DNA from: Candidatus Rifleibacteriota bacterium | GTDB lineage: Bacteria > Muiribacteriota > Ozemobacteria > Ozemobacterales > Ozemobacteraceae | DNA length: 13,109 nucleotides | Reading direction: 5' to 3' | Assembly (NCBI GenBank): GCA_028691595.1 | Contig: JAQUZA010000039.1 | Coordinates: forward strand, 1 to 13,109 | Part shown: one piece after another, positions 6,183 through 13,109 of the stretch | Layout: the number at the start of each line of letters is the position of its first letter | Position numbering within the stretch: position 1 is the first letter of the stretch | Notes under the pieces: generated by a model | Seen by the model: the letters and a program-made list of their open reading frames with translations, nothing else | The model's database searches: none | What the model was told of the DNA's origin: nothing | Position numbers and translations under genes: made by a program

Positions 6183-6191
6183 TGTTAGAAT
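6183..6191 (+). promoter_or_regulatory. Extended -10 promoter for the YkvA-HAD-YhbY cluster
   Basis: TGT-TAGAAT (TG at 6183-6184, -10 at 6186-6191) fits an extended -10 element. Transcription would start near 6198, about 24 bases before the GTG start at 6222. No good -35 hexamer is seen. Just upstream is a short direct repeat (ATTTGCGGC / ATTTGCAGC). Confidence 0.35.
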
Positions 6192-6221
6192 TCGAAATTA
6201 CTTTTTTGCGGGAGCAAGGTT

Positions 6222-6521
6222 GTGAAACAGATAGATGAGGTTCGAAATCGTGTCAGTGGCTATTTTGAAATAATCAGTTCAGACGAAACACCTCTGTCTG
6301 CAAAGATACTGCTTCTGGTTGCCATTGTTTATTTTTTGTCGCCAATTGATCTTATTCCTGATTTCATACCAGTTTTCGGCTATCTTGACGACCTGATTAT
6401 CGTGCCATTTCTGATCTGGCTTGCATTCAAACAGATCGAAGCCGCTCGTCTTCAAAGGCTCAGCGAGCAACGTCGTGAAATTACTTCGGTAATCGCCACC
6501 GTTCCACGGAGTGAAAAGTAA
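6222..6521 (+). CDS. YkvA/DUF1232 family small membrane protein
   Basis: A 99-residue protein with a DUF1232 core at about 25-65. It has the hallmark SPIDLIPDFIPVFGYLDD between two hydrophobic stretches (about 27-40 and 56-70), so it probably sits in or against the membrane. Family function is unknown. The GTG at 6222 is chosen because GGGAG ends 7 bases before it and no ATG fits. It is followed 2 bases later by the HAD gene, so the two are one transcript. Its C-terminal 30 residues are charged and probably cytoplasmic. Confidence 0.9.
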   Translation: MKQIDEVRNRVSGYFEIISSDETPLSAKILLLVAIVYFLSPIDLIPDFIPVFGYLDDLIIVPFLIWLAFKQIEAARLQRLSEQRREITSVIATVPRSEK

Positions 6522-6523
6522 TC

Positions 6524-7141
6524 ATGAAGAGCAGTGATCTGGTTTTCCTCTGCGATCTTGGCGGTGTTTTGATCGATCTTAACTGGGTATCTCATGCCCG
6601 CGAGCTTTTTGGCCAGAATGCTTCTTCAGATGAATTAAAGGACCGTTGGCTTTCGCTGCAGTCTGTAAGAAAATATGAATCGGGAAAGTCAGATTTTTCT
6701 GATTTCTACAGAGAATTTTGCCATGAAACAGGTAGTCAGGTTGGTTTAGACGTTTTTAAAAGGGAGTTTGCCGGTATTCTTGGCCCCGAAAAACCAGGCT
6801 GTGCAGAAGTTCTTGACTATCTTGCCAGAAATGGCTGTTTGGCAATGCTTTCAAATACCAATGCTCTGCACGTTGAAGAGCTCAAAAGGACCAGTGGGGT
6901 TTTTACCCCATTTGCCAGACTGTTTTTTTCTTTTGAAATGGGTATGGTTAAGCCAGATGTGCAGATTTTTAAAACTGTGTGCGAGCAACTTGGTTGTAAC
7001 CCTGCTGATGTCATGTTTTTTGATGACAGTGCGGCAAATATTGCTGCGGCCAGAACAATTGGCATGGATGCCTGGAGGGTTGATTGCCCACATGAAATCA
7101 AAAAAATAGTCGATGCCCGAAAAAATTCTGTTGTGCTATAA
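6524..7141 (+). CDS. HAD-superfamily hydrolase, subfamily IA (YihX-like)
   Basis: A 205-residue phosphatase of the HAD superfamily, likely acting on a small phosphorylated metabolite. Motif I is DLGGVLID with nucleophile D11; the usual second aspartate at +2 is a glycine, as in YihX and epoxide-hydrolase N-terminal phosphatases. Motif II is S110 in LSNTN, motif III K143 in MVKPD, motif IV D167-D168 in FFDDS. The helical cap lies between motifs I and II (about 15-95). All catalytic motifs except the position noted are present. Substrate cannot be told from sequence. GGAG precedes the ATG, and the start is 2 bases after the DUF1232 gene. Confidence 0.92.
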   Translation: MKSSDLVFLCDLGGVLIDLNWVSHARELFGQNASSDELKDRWLSLQSVRKYESGKSDFSDFYREFCHETGSQVGLDVFKREFAGILGPEKPGCAEVLDYLARNGCLAMLSNTNALHVEELKRTSGVFTPFARLFFSFEMGMVKPDVQIFKTVCEQLGCNPADVMFFDDSAANIAAARTIGMDAWRVDCPHEIKKIVDARKNSVVL

Positions 7142-7174
7142 TCACTCTTTACTTTAAACAGCAGGGAGATCACT

Positions 7175-7480
7175 TTGAAACTATCGTCAAATCAGCGAAA
7201 ACATCTTGAAGCGCTTGCCAATAAACTCGATGCCGTGGTCAGAATAGGTAAACAGGGCATGGAAGCAAAGATTATCAGCAGCGTTCGCGAGGCATTCAGC
7301 TCCCAGGAACTTATAAAAATCAAGATTCTTGATACCGCGCCGGTAGAGGTTGATGATGTGGCAGATGAACTGATCGATGCGACAGGAGCACAGCTTGTCA
7401 GAAAAATAGGCCGGGTAATAATAATGTACAAAGCATTTACCGACAAACCTGCAAAAATTGAGTTGCCACCAGCCCGATAA
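7175..7480 (+). CDS. yhbY: YhbY/CRS1 family RNA-binding protein
   Basis: A 101-residue protein that consists almost wholly of one CRM (CRS1-YhbY) domain, a KH-like RNA-binding fold. The GxxG-type loop appears as IGKQGMEAKII at about 22-32 and the downstream block ELIKIKILD at about 48-56 is typical. E. coli YhbY associates with pre-50S ribosomes, so a part in large-subunit assembly is likely. The start is TTG at 7175, supported by GGGAG with 6 bases spacing; the first residues KLSSNQRKHLEALA are the normal N-terminus. It follows the HAD gene by 33 bases and probably shares its transcript. Confidence 0.93.
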   Translation: MKLSSNQRKHLEALANKLDAVVRIGKQGMEAKIISSVREAFSSQELIKIKILDTAPVEVDDVADELIDATGAQLVRKIGRVIIMYKAFTDKPAKIELPPAR

Positions 7481-7495
7481 TATTTGTCACAAATA
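7481..7495. promoter_or_regulatory. 15-base palindrome directly after yhbY
   Basis: TATTTGTCACAAATA has 7-bp arms around a single central base. It begins at the base after the yhbY stop and overlaps the possible -35 element of the kinase promoter, so it is a candidate operator for that gene. AT-rich with no T run, so not a terminator. Confidence 0.4.
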
Positions 7496-7514
7496 CGTAA
7501 AAAAGCCTTATAAT
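7484..7514 (+). promoter_or_regulatory. Promoter candidate for the hybrid kinase
   Basis: An exact -10 box TATAAT at 7509-7514. The best -35 is TTGTCA at 7484-7489 with a long 19-base spacer; TCACAA at 7487-7492 with 16 is the alternative. Start near 7521 gives a leader of about 70 bases. Confidence 0.45.
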
Positions 7515-7566
7515 TGTTGGTAGAGAAACAAATAAATCAGAGAAATTGGTTAGTCTTAAGAGAGGC

Positions 7567-7585
7567 GGGGTAGTTCGCAGACCCC
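7567..7585 (+). promoter_or_regulatory. Hairpin just before the kinase start codon
   Basis: GGGGT (7567-7571) pairs with ACCCC (7581-7585) across a 9-base loop, 6 bases before the ATG at 7592. The only G-rich stretch near the start is inside the stem, and no Shine-Dalgarno sequence lies at normal spacing. Translation may be weak or controlled through this stem. Confidence 0.35.
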
Positions 7586-7591
7586 TTAACT

Positions 7592-10500
7592 ATGCAGAAG
7601 CAGGCTGTTTCTGATGTTGTCTGTAAGCCGGGCGAACGACGGTTTCGTTCGTTCAAGACCCGCTACCTTTTTTATTATCTTCCGGCTATGCTTCTGGTCA
7701 CCGGTTTACTGACAATCGTTCTGGTAACAGCATCACATCGCAGCCTTATTCTACAGCAGCAGGCAAACTTTACACGGCGTTTCGATCATCACGGTGAGCA
7801 TCTGCGAATAATGATTATCGGGTCGCAGATGAAAGGCATTGCGTCTGAGCTCCAGGATATAGCTGAACGCCTCGATTTGCCCGAGATTTCTCTGTATAAC
7901 CCCGCCAGGGTCTGTGTGGCTTCATTTTCTTCAGGTATTGACAGCAGCAGTCACGTTGAAATGATTTTGCCGCTGTCGGTTAAAAACGGGTCAGATGATG
8001 ATGCCAGCTGGCATGTTGTTCTTAAAACCCGAAAAACCTCTTATGTTGGTTTAATAGACAGTTTCATGATCTATCAGCTCGTAATTATTCTCGTGTTGGT
8101 AATCGGGTCGGTGACGGGTACTTTTCTCGCATTTGATAACATGGTAGCCGAGCCTCTGTTTACCCTTAATTTTTCATTAAAAGGTCTTCTAGAGAAGCGT
8201 GAAGACAGTTTTATCGATTTTTACGAAAATGACGAGCTGGGCAGCACTTTTTCGCTGGTCAATCAGCTGGTTAAGCAACAACAAGATGATAAACAGAGAT
8301 TGAAATCATTTTTCAAACAATCAGAGATCCTTTGTTTCCAATTTGACCCATCAGCAGACACCTTTACTTTTTCGGCCGGTCATGACACCTTGCCCGGGCT
8401 CGATGCCGCCATTATTCGCACTACTGGCGATCTTTTTGCTTATGTTGATTCTTCGCAACGCGCTGAAATCAGGCAAAAATGGTACGATGTTAAAGATAGA
8501 TCCGCTACTGAAGAATCTGGAAGCGATTCTTTCGAGTTTCGCCTTCTGAATTCAGATGAAGAGAATAGTAAAAGTAACAATCGACAATGGGTGCAGTTAA
8601 AAATTTTCTGGAACAGGAACGCTGAAAAAACTGAGATATCGGGTTTTATCAAAGATATTACGCAAATACGGCGGCGCGAGGTTGAGTTAAAAGGCCTCGC
8701 TGACAGTTTCCGGCAGATTTATGAAAATAGCCCGATCGGTATCTGGCGATGCATCTGCCAGAAAGATCAATATACCTATATGAATTCTTCGATGGCCAGA
8801 ATTCTCGGCTATTCATCTTCTGAAGAAGCACTAAAAACTATTGCCAGCATCAGTCATGATGTTTTTTTTAACCCGGGTGAGAGAACCTTTTTTCTTGACG
8901 AAGTTAAGAAGCGCGACCAGGTGGTCAATCTTGAATTGAGGTTCAAACGCGCTGATGGCAGTATTTTCTGGGGGGCAATCTTTGGCCGGCTGTATTGTGA
9001 TCAGAGTATTCAATATTGCGAAGGCGGGCTTCTCGATATAACTGAGCGCAAATTGCTCGATGAACGTCTACGCAGCGATGAAGAGTTCCTCAGACAGGGG
9101 CTTGAAGCATCAGGTCTAGTAATCTGGCAACTGGAGCCAGTCAGCGGTCAGCTCAAACTGAAGGGAGCCGTACCTGAACTGCTGGGGCCAGGGATTCCTG
9201 AGGTTACAACCCTTAAGATTCTGCAACGGATTATCCACCCTGAAGACCTGGCTCTTTTTAGTCGTGGTATCGATAAGATTCGTCGGGGCGAAAGCACCGG
9301 TCAGAGCAAAAATTCAATTGAGTTCAGAATTTGCCGGGTCGATGTCGGTCAAAAGGTTTCGATTCGCTGGCTGGGGGTTGTTGCCGCCAGATCCGAAATT
9401 ATTATCGATGGTCGCCCGGGGTTCATTCAGGGTGTATTTGTCGATATCACCCACCAGAAAGAAGCAGAGCAGAAACTTTCTTGTGCTGTTGAATCAGCTG
9501 TCGCTGAAAGCCGCCACAAATCAGAATTTTTTGCCAGTGTCAGCCATGAAGTCAGAACGCCATTAAATGCCATCATCGGGTTCAGTGAGCTTCTATTGCC
9601 GATGCTCCAGGATTCAAGAGCCGAGCATTATGTCTCATCGATTCTGTCTTCCAGCAGAAGTCTGGTAAATATTCTCAACAGCATGCTCGATCTCAGCCGT
9701 CTTGAGGCAGGGCGTATAGAACTTGTGCGCGAGTCTGTGCGCATGGTCGATATGATTGCTGACATCAGGCAGATGTTTGTTTCAGAGGCCGAAAAGCGTG
9801 GTCTTGAATTTAAAACCTCCGTAGATGCGGGTGTTCCTCCGACTCTGATGCTCGATGAACTGAGAGTCAGGCAGATTATCTGTAATCTGGTGAGCAACTC
9901 TCTGCGCTTTACCAGCAGTGGCAGCATCAGTGTTAATATTTCAGCAGTTATGAATGAACCCATGCAGTCTGCGGACCTGCTTATCAGCATTCATGATACG
10001 GGTCAGGGCATTCATTCTGATGACCTGAAAGAGATTTTTAAGCCCATCTCAGAAAGAACCCACCGAAAAATAAGCGGCCATGCCGGTGCGGGCATGAGTC
10101 TGGTTATCTGTCACCACCTCGTTGAGTTGATGGGCGGCAAAATCAAGGTTAAGAGTGAGATTCAGTGCGGTACTCACTTTGATATCATCCTGAAGGATGT
10201 CAAGCTTGCCGATAGCGAGAGTACATCGGTTGCCACCCGACCAATTCGCCAGAACTTCAGCTTCAACGGCCAGAAAATTCTGGTTGCCGACGATACTGCC
10301 TCAAATCGTGAGCTCATGGCTGAGGCAATGCGTGGGGCAGGCCTGCAGGTGATTTGCGCTTCTGATGGAGTTGAGGCCCTTGAACTGGCAGTCAAAGAAA
10401 ACCCCGAACTTATTTTTATGGATATCCGTATGCCCCTCAAAGATGGAATTGTCGCTACCCGTGAATTGAAAAGTTTGCCCGGTTTTGCAGCTGTTCCGGT

Positions 10501-10984
10501 TATAGCTGTTACGGCTTCTGCAAGCGTTCATGAAGAAAAGGCCCTGACAGAACTCTTTGACAGCTTCCTTTATAAACCGGTAAGTCTGGTGAGGTTGTTT
10601 TCTGAAGCCGCCAGATATCTCAAACAGAGTGTTCAGATTGCTGCCGCCGCGGCTGTGCCCGTGCCTGTGAATCTGGTAATGCCACCAGAGGCTTTTGAGC
10701 AACTTCACGAACCCTGGCACCTTGTCGAAAGCATCAGTCAGACATTTTTGCCGCGTCTGAAAGAACTTGAAGGCGCGGTTGCCGTCGAAGATGCAACCAG
10801 ACTTGCCGGCGAACTGAAGACACTTTCGATGCGGCACTCATTCAATCACCTGACTATTGAAGCTGAACAGCTCAACTCATGCCTCGAAAGATTCGACCTC
10901 CCAGGGGTCGATAATTCCAGAAAACGCATCGGCCAGATTTTCAGGCAGGTGCTGACGGTTTATTCACGCAAAGCGGCTGAATAA
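7592..10984 (+). CDS. Membrane hybrid sensor histidine kinase with PAS domains and receiver
   Basis: An 1130-residue two-component sensor. Helix 1 (about 25-47) and helix 2 (about 158-181) bracket an external sensor domain of about 110 residues. A HAMP-like linker follows (about 183-235), then three PAS/PAC regions (about 245-365 degenerate, 375-495, 500-625). The kinase core has the H-box SHEVRTPLN with phospho-accepting H652, the N-box with N769, the G1 box DTGQGI at 802-807 and a G2 box GAGMSL. The receiver (about 895-1010) has D900, D901, phospho-acceptor D944, T974 and K995, all intact. A C-terminal helical tail (about 1030-1130) resembles an HPt bundle, but where HPt has the active histidine it reads LAGELK, so it cannot pass on phosphate in the usual way. 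No output domain or partner regulator is in the window, and the signal is unknown. Only one ATG is usable before the first helix. Confidence 0.95.
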   Translation: MQKQAVSDVVCKPGERRFRSFKTRYLFYYLPAMLLVTGLLTIVLVTASHRSLILQQQANFTRRFDHHGEHLRIMIIGSQMKGIASELQDIAERLDLPEISLYNPARVCVASFSSGIDSSSHVEMILPLSVKNGSDDDASWHVVLKTRKTSYVGLIDSFMIYQLVIILVLVIGSVTGTFLAFDNMVAEPLFTLNFSLKGLLEKREDSFIDFYENDELGSTFSLVNQLVKQQQDDKQRLKSFFKQSEILCFQFDPSADTFTFSAGHDTLPGLDAAIIRTTGDLFAYVDSSQRAEIRQKWYDVKDRSATEESGSDSFEFRLLNSDEENSKSNNRQWVQLKIFWNRNAEKTEISGFIKDITQIRRREVELKGLADSFRQIYENSPIGIWRCICQKDQYTYMNSSMARILGYSSSEEALKTIASISHDVFFNPGERTFFLDEVKKRDQVVNLELRFKRADGSIFWGAIFGRLYCDQSIQYCEGGLLDITERKLLDERLRSDEEFLRQGLEASGLVIWQLEPVSGQLKLKGAVPELLGPGIPEVTTLKILQRIIHPEDLALFSRGIDKIRRGESTGQSKNSIEFRICRVDVGQKVSIRWLGVVAARSEIIIDGRPGFIQGVFVDITHQKEAEQKLSCAVESAVAESRHKSEFFASVSHEVRTPLNAIIGFSELLLPMLQDSRAEHYVSSILSSSRSLVNILNSMLDLSRLEAGRIELVRESVRMVDMIADIRQMFVSEAEKRGLEFKTSVDAGVPPTLMLDELRVRQIICNLVSNSLRFTSSGSISVNISAVMNEPMQSADLLISIHDTGQGIHSDDLKEIFKPISERTHRKISGHAGAGMSLVICHHLVELMGGKIKVKSEIQCGTHFDIILKDVKLADSESTSVATRPIRQNFSFNGQKILVADDTASNRELMAEAMRGAGLQVICASDGVEALELAVKENPELIFMDIRMPLKDGIVATRELKSLPGFAAVPVIAVTASASVHEEKALTELFDSFLYKPVSLVRLFSEAARYLKQSVQIAAAAAVPVPVNLVMPPEAFEQLHEPWHLVESISQTFLPRLKELEGAVAVEDATRLAGELKTLSMRHSFNHLTIEAEQLNSCLERFDLPGVDNSRKRIGQIFRQVLTVYSRKAAE

Positions 10985-11481
10985 CTTATCACCATTTGTC
11001 TCTGTTCATCTGTTTCGGGGCTGCGGGTGAATTTTGCCGCATTGCTGGCACTGAAGAGTTTTGCCAGTTCAATCAGGGCCTGTTCGCCATCCATGCCACC
11101 GCTGCACAGCCAGCAGGCTGCTACAGTGCCGGTTCGGCCTACCCCGCCACGACAATGAAGATAAACACAACGCTCATTTGCAAGTTGCTCGTTTATACAA
11201 TCAACAATCGATCGCATTGTGGCAAGGTCAGTAACTGAATAATCCTGAATTTCAAAACGCCGGTAAAATAGAGGTTTATCAGTCAGCTTCGCCAGTAGAG
11301 GCTGATAGTGGGTCAACTCGTCTTCTTCGGTTAAATCTATAAATGCCGAAATACCAGCCGCCAGGAGTCGGCGCAAAAAGTCTTCGGGCTCATCGCTGCC
11401 GGGGTTGTATGGGTAACTTCCGGCCAGTAACCGGTTTTTTAACAGCCAATAGCATCGCCCGGGCAGTTGAATGCTTTCCAT
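10960..11481 (-). CDS. Dual-specificity-type protein phosphatase
   Basis: A 173-residue cytoplasmic phosphatase with the cysteine-dependent signature HCRGGVGRTG: nucleophile C110 and phosphate-binding R116. The probable general acid is D80 in the IQDYSVTD loop, at the expected distance upstream. Other family blocks are RLLAGSYP (18-24), a GISAFIDLTEEDEL segment (43-56) and a SPETDEQRQMVISY tail. It resembles bacterial DSP-like proteins that act on phosphotyrosine or other phospho-substrates; the target is unknown. ATG 11481 follows AAAGGA at about 9 bases. Its last 25 bases overlap the kinase gene tail to tail, so the two transcripts must overlap in antisense. Confidence 0.92.
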   Translation of the reverse strand: MESIQLPGRCYWLLKNRLLAGSYPYNPGSDEPEDFLRRLLAAGISAFIDLTEEDELTHYQPLLAKLTDKPLFYRRFEIQDYSVTDLATMRSIVDCINEQLANERCVYLHCRGGVGRTGTVAACWLCSGGMDGEQALIELAKLFSASNAAKFTRSPETDEQRQMVISYSAALRE

Positions 11482-11580
11482 GTTTTCTGATCCTTTCTAA
11501 GCTGCTACAGCATGATTGTAACACTGGCAGACCAAAATCTGGTATCATTCATTAAAATCAAAAGGCTGAGAAATTTAATT

Positions 11581-12228
11581 ATGCTGCGATTGCTTGTGCT
11601 AATGTTCTGTCTGGCGGCCGCCGGTTGTTCTGCGGCTTTTGATCTGACACCCTATCAGATTCCGGCATCAGATACAATTCGCATCCCTGATGAGATTCTC
11701 TACCCCCAATATTTTCGTGAAACAGACGAAGTAACTTTTGAAAATATCATTGCTGAATTTCGCTCGAGATTTCAATTTTTCAGTGGCCTGCGCTCTGACT
11801 CTTCAGAACGAATCTGTTATAAAATGCAACGGCGTATTAATAAAGGCCTCGAACGTCTTGTAGCCTCTGCCGGGCAATTGCCTTTCAATTCCATTGATGA
11901 TCGGATGATATTTGACGACGAATCGCCGTTGTCTCCTTTTCTCAGGCCGATGCCGGTTAAACACTCAGAGTATTGCAGTTTTAAATCATTTGGTGACCTT
12001 AAAAATGGTGGCACCGTATATTGTGCCTATCACGGCATCGATGTGGGAAGCTCTTTTTACAAGACTCATCTCCACGAATTCGAGGTGGCACGCCCGGCTT
12101 TTACCGCCTTTGACCTTGTTGAGCTGCTGATATTTTTTCCGGCTTTGCTGGTTATTCCAGTTACCTGGCTGGTTTTGAAAAAGGCCCTTGAAAATAAACC
12201 GCCACCTGAGAGTAATAAGCAGGGTTGA
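11581..12228 (+). CDS. Putative lipoprotein with C-terminal membrane helix, unknown family
   Basis: A 215-residue protein I do not recognise. It starts with a short signal sequence, MLRLLVLMFCLAAAGC, whose Cys16 fits lipoprotein processing, although the -3 residue is alanine rather than the preferred leucine. Residues about 17-175 form a hydrophilic domain with three more cysteines (in ERICYK, EYCSFK and VYCAYH). A hydrophobic helix (about 178-200, LLIFFPALLVIPVTWLVL) and a lysine-containing tail end the protein. The predicted topology is an external domain anchored at both ends with a cytoplasmic C-terminus. I chose ATG 11581; an in-frame ATG 69 bases upstream would put a charged extension before the signal sequence. 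It is divergent from the phosphatase gene, and its stop lies inside the -35 of the next promoter. Confidence 0.8.
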   Translation: MLRLLVLMFCLAAAGCSAAFDLTPYQIPASDTIRIPDEILYPQYFRETDEVTFENIIAEFRSRFQFFSGLRSDSSERICYKMQRRINKGLERLVASAGQLPFNSIDDRMIFDDESPLSPFLRPMPVKHSEYCSFKSFGDLKNGGTVYCAYHGIDVGSSFYKTHLHEFEVARPAFTAFDLVELLIFFPALLVIPVTWLVLKKALENKPPPESNKQG

Positions 12229-12253
12229 AATTGTCCGGATGTTTATATATGAT
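12225..12253 (+). promoter_or_regulatory. Sigma-70-type promoter for the MFS gene
   Basis: -35 TTGAAA (12225-12230) overlaps the stop codon of the lipoprotein gene, and -10 TATGAT (12248-12253) follows after 17 bases. A start near 12260 gives a leader of about 40 bases, with GGTGG as ribosome site before the ATG at 12299. Confidence 0.55.
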
Positions 12254-12298
12254 TAGCTTTAGCTTCGTGCCCTTCTATTCTGATTGGTGGTTTCATAC

Positions 12299-13109
12299 AT
12301 GCAGGCCAGACGCACTCCGTTTTTCTTTAAATACCGGCAATTTTTCAGACTCTGGCTTGGGCAGGTAACCAGTCAGGCGGGCAACAAAATCTATCAGATT
12401 GCTATTTTCTGGTGGATTATCAATGAAAATCCTTTAAATGGGGGCTTTGCACTCGGTGCCTTTATGGTGGCCGGGGCGCTTCCATCGCTCATGTTCTGTA
12501 ATCTCATCGGTCGGGTGGTTGACCGGGTGCCCGCCAGAAAAATGCTGGTCAGCTGCGATCTTGTTTCATCAGGGCTGCTTGCCTACATTGGCTGGGCTCT
12601 TTTTAACAATGTGTTTGACCTGAAAATTGCATTTTTTATGAGCTTTCTGCTGGCCACCGCTGAAGGGTTTTTCAACCCGGCGGTAACCAAATGCCTCCCG
12701 TCCCTGGTCGAAGAAGAGGCAATCGAGCAGGCAGTTGCCTACCAGTCGTCAACACAGTATCTGGCAAGTTTTGGTGGCTCTGTTCTTGGCGCAATGCTTA
12801 TCGGCTGGCTCGGGATTCCTTTGCTGGTTTCTCTGACGGCTCTCAATTATTTCGTGTCGGCAATGATTGAGCTTACAATCAAATTTCCCGAAGAAAAGAC
12901 CGTGGCTGAAACTTCCCCCGAAACTGGCGAAAGTACCGCCGCCCCCGAATCTGGTGAGGTGGAGCTATCAGGTGAAGCTGTTCCGGCACCGGAAGCCGCT
13001 AATTTAGACTGGAAAAAGTTTCCGATGCTCAAGTCATTGCTGACGGGCTTCGGGCTGGTTAATTTTTTCGCGACCCCGGTTCTGGTTGTTATTCCACTTT
13101 ATGTAAAAA
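12299..13109 (+). CDS. MFS transporter, N-terminal half (partial)
   Basis: The frame is open from ATG 12299 to the window end, giving 270 residues. It matches the MFS_3/EntS-like efflux type: the start FFFKYRQFFRLWLGQVTSQAGNKIYQIAIFWW, the loop 2-3 motif GRVVDRVPARK (motif A type, about 72-82), and the TM4-5 region EGFFNPAVTKCLPSLV are characteristic. About six membrane segments are visible. The central cytoplasmic loop (about 197-237) carries ten glutamates and one aspartate with P/S/T/G-E repeats, unusually acidic. Substrate cannot be judged; such proteins often export drugs, siderophores or macrolides. It has its own promoter and a modest GGTGG ribosome site 9 bases upstream. Confidence 0.9.
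   Translation, partial: MQARRTPFFFKYRQFFRLWLGQVTSQAGNKIYQIAIFWWIINENPLNGGFALGAFMVAGALPSLMFCNLIGRVVDRVPARKMLVSCDLVSSGLLAYIGWALFNNVFDLKIAFFMSFLLATAEGFFNPAVTKCLPSLVEEEAIEQAVAYQSSTQYLASFGGSVLGAMLIGWLGIPLLVSLTALNYFVSAMIELTIKFPEEKTVAETSPETGESTAAPESGEVELSGEAVPAPEAANLDWKKFPMLKSLLTGFGLVNFFATPVLVVIPLYVK

Noticed and set aside
7561..7591. A tRNA-like TTCG loop before the kinase gene
   Set aside because: Only one 5-bp arm is present; there is no acceptor stem, anticodon arm or D arm around it.
11512..11580. Longer start for the lipoprotein gene at 11512
   Set aside because: It would place a charged 23-residue extension before the signal sequence and has no ribosome site.

Overview
The window looks like chromosomal DNA from an anaerobic or facultatively fermentative bacterium. 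The evidence is a Rex (NADH-sensing repressor) gene translationally coupled to NuoE-like and NuoF-like iron-sulfur flavoprotein genes. These lead into the start of a catalytic subunit whose iron-sulfur ligands fit [FeFe]-hydrogenase HydA/HndD or a relative. I cannot name the taxon. Coding density is high and genes use Shine-Dalgarno sites. I see no transposase, integrase, CRISPR array, rRNA or tRNA.

Layout. (1) 1-3409, minus strand: rex, then the NuoE-like and NuoF-like subunits, then the start of the catalytic subunit, which is cut by the window edge. Stop/start overlaps of 4, 4 and then a 3-base gap make this one tight operon. (2) 3410-3906: a 497-base region upstream of rex. It holds a good minus-strand promoter, a possible Rex operator, a perfect AT-rich palindrome, a long leader hairpin and two patches of 4-base-phased degenerate repeats. 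(3) 3907-4623, minus: an unrecognised 238-residue protein with a faint likeness to the C-terminal part of M28/DUF4910-type zinc aminopeptidases, but apparently without metal ligands. (4) 4984-6006, plus: asnA, ammonia-dependent asparagine synthetase, with a recognisable promoter. (5) 6222-7480, plus: a compact cluster of a YkvA/DUF1232 membrane protein, a HAD-family phosphatase and a YhbY-type RNA-binding protein. (6) 7592-10984, plus: an 1130-residue membrane hybrid sensor kinase with PAS domains, HisKA, HATPase and a receiver. (7) 10960-11481, minus: a dual-specificity-type phosphatase that converges on the kinase and overlaps its 3' end by 25 bases. (8) 11581-12228, plus: a putative lipoprotein with a C-terminal membrane helix, family unknown. 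(9) 12299-13109, plus: the first 270 residues of an MFS transporter that runs off the end.

How the parts fit. The first operon is a redox module: Rex senses NADH/NAD+ and probably controls NADH-linked hydrogen production (or an equivalent NADH-linked oxidoreductase) that re-oxidises the pool. The remaining genes are mostly ordinary housekeeping, signalling and envelope functions. I found no clear sign of a new defence or mobile system. The parts most worth a second look are the regulatory region upstream of rex, the degenerate peptidase-like protein, the kinase's 5' signals and tail, and the lipoprotein with a terminal membrane helix.
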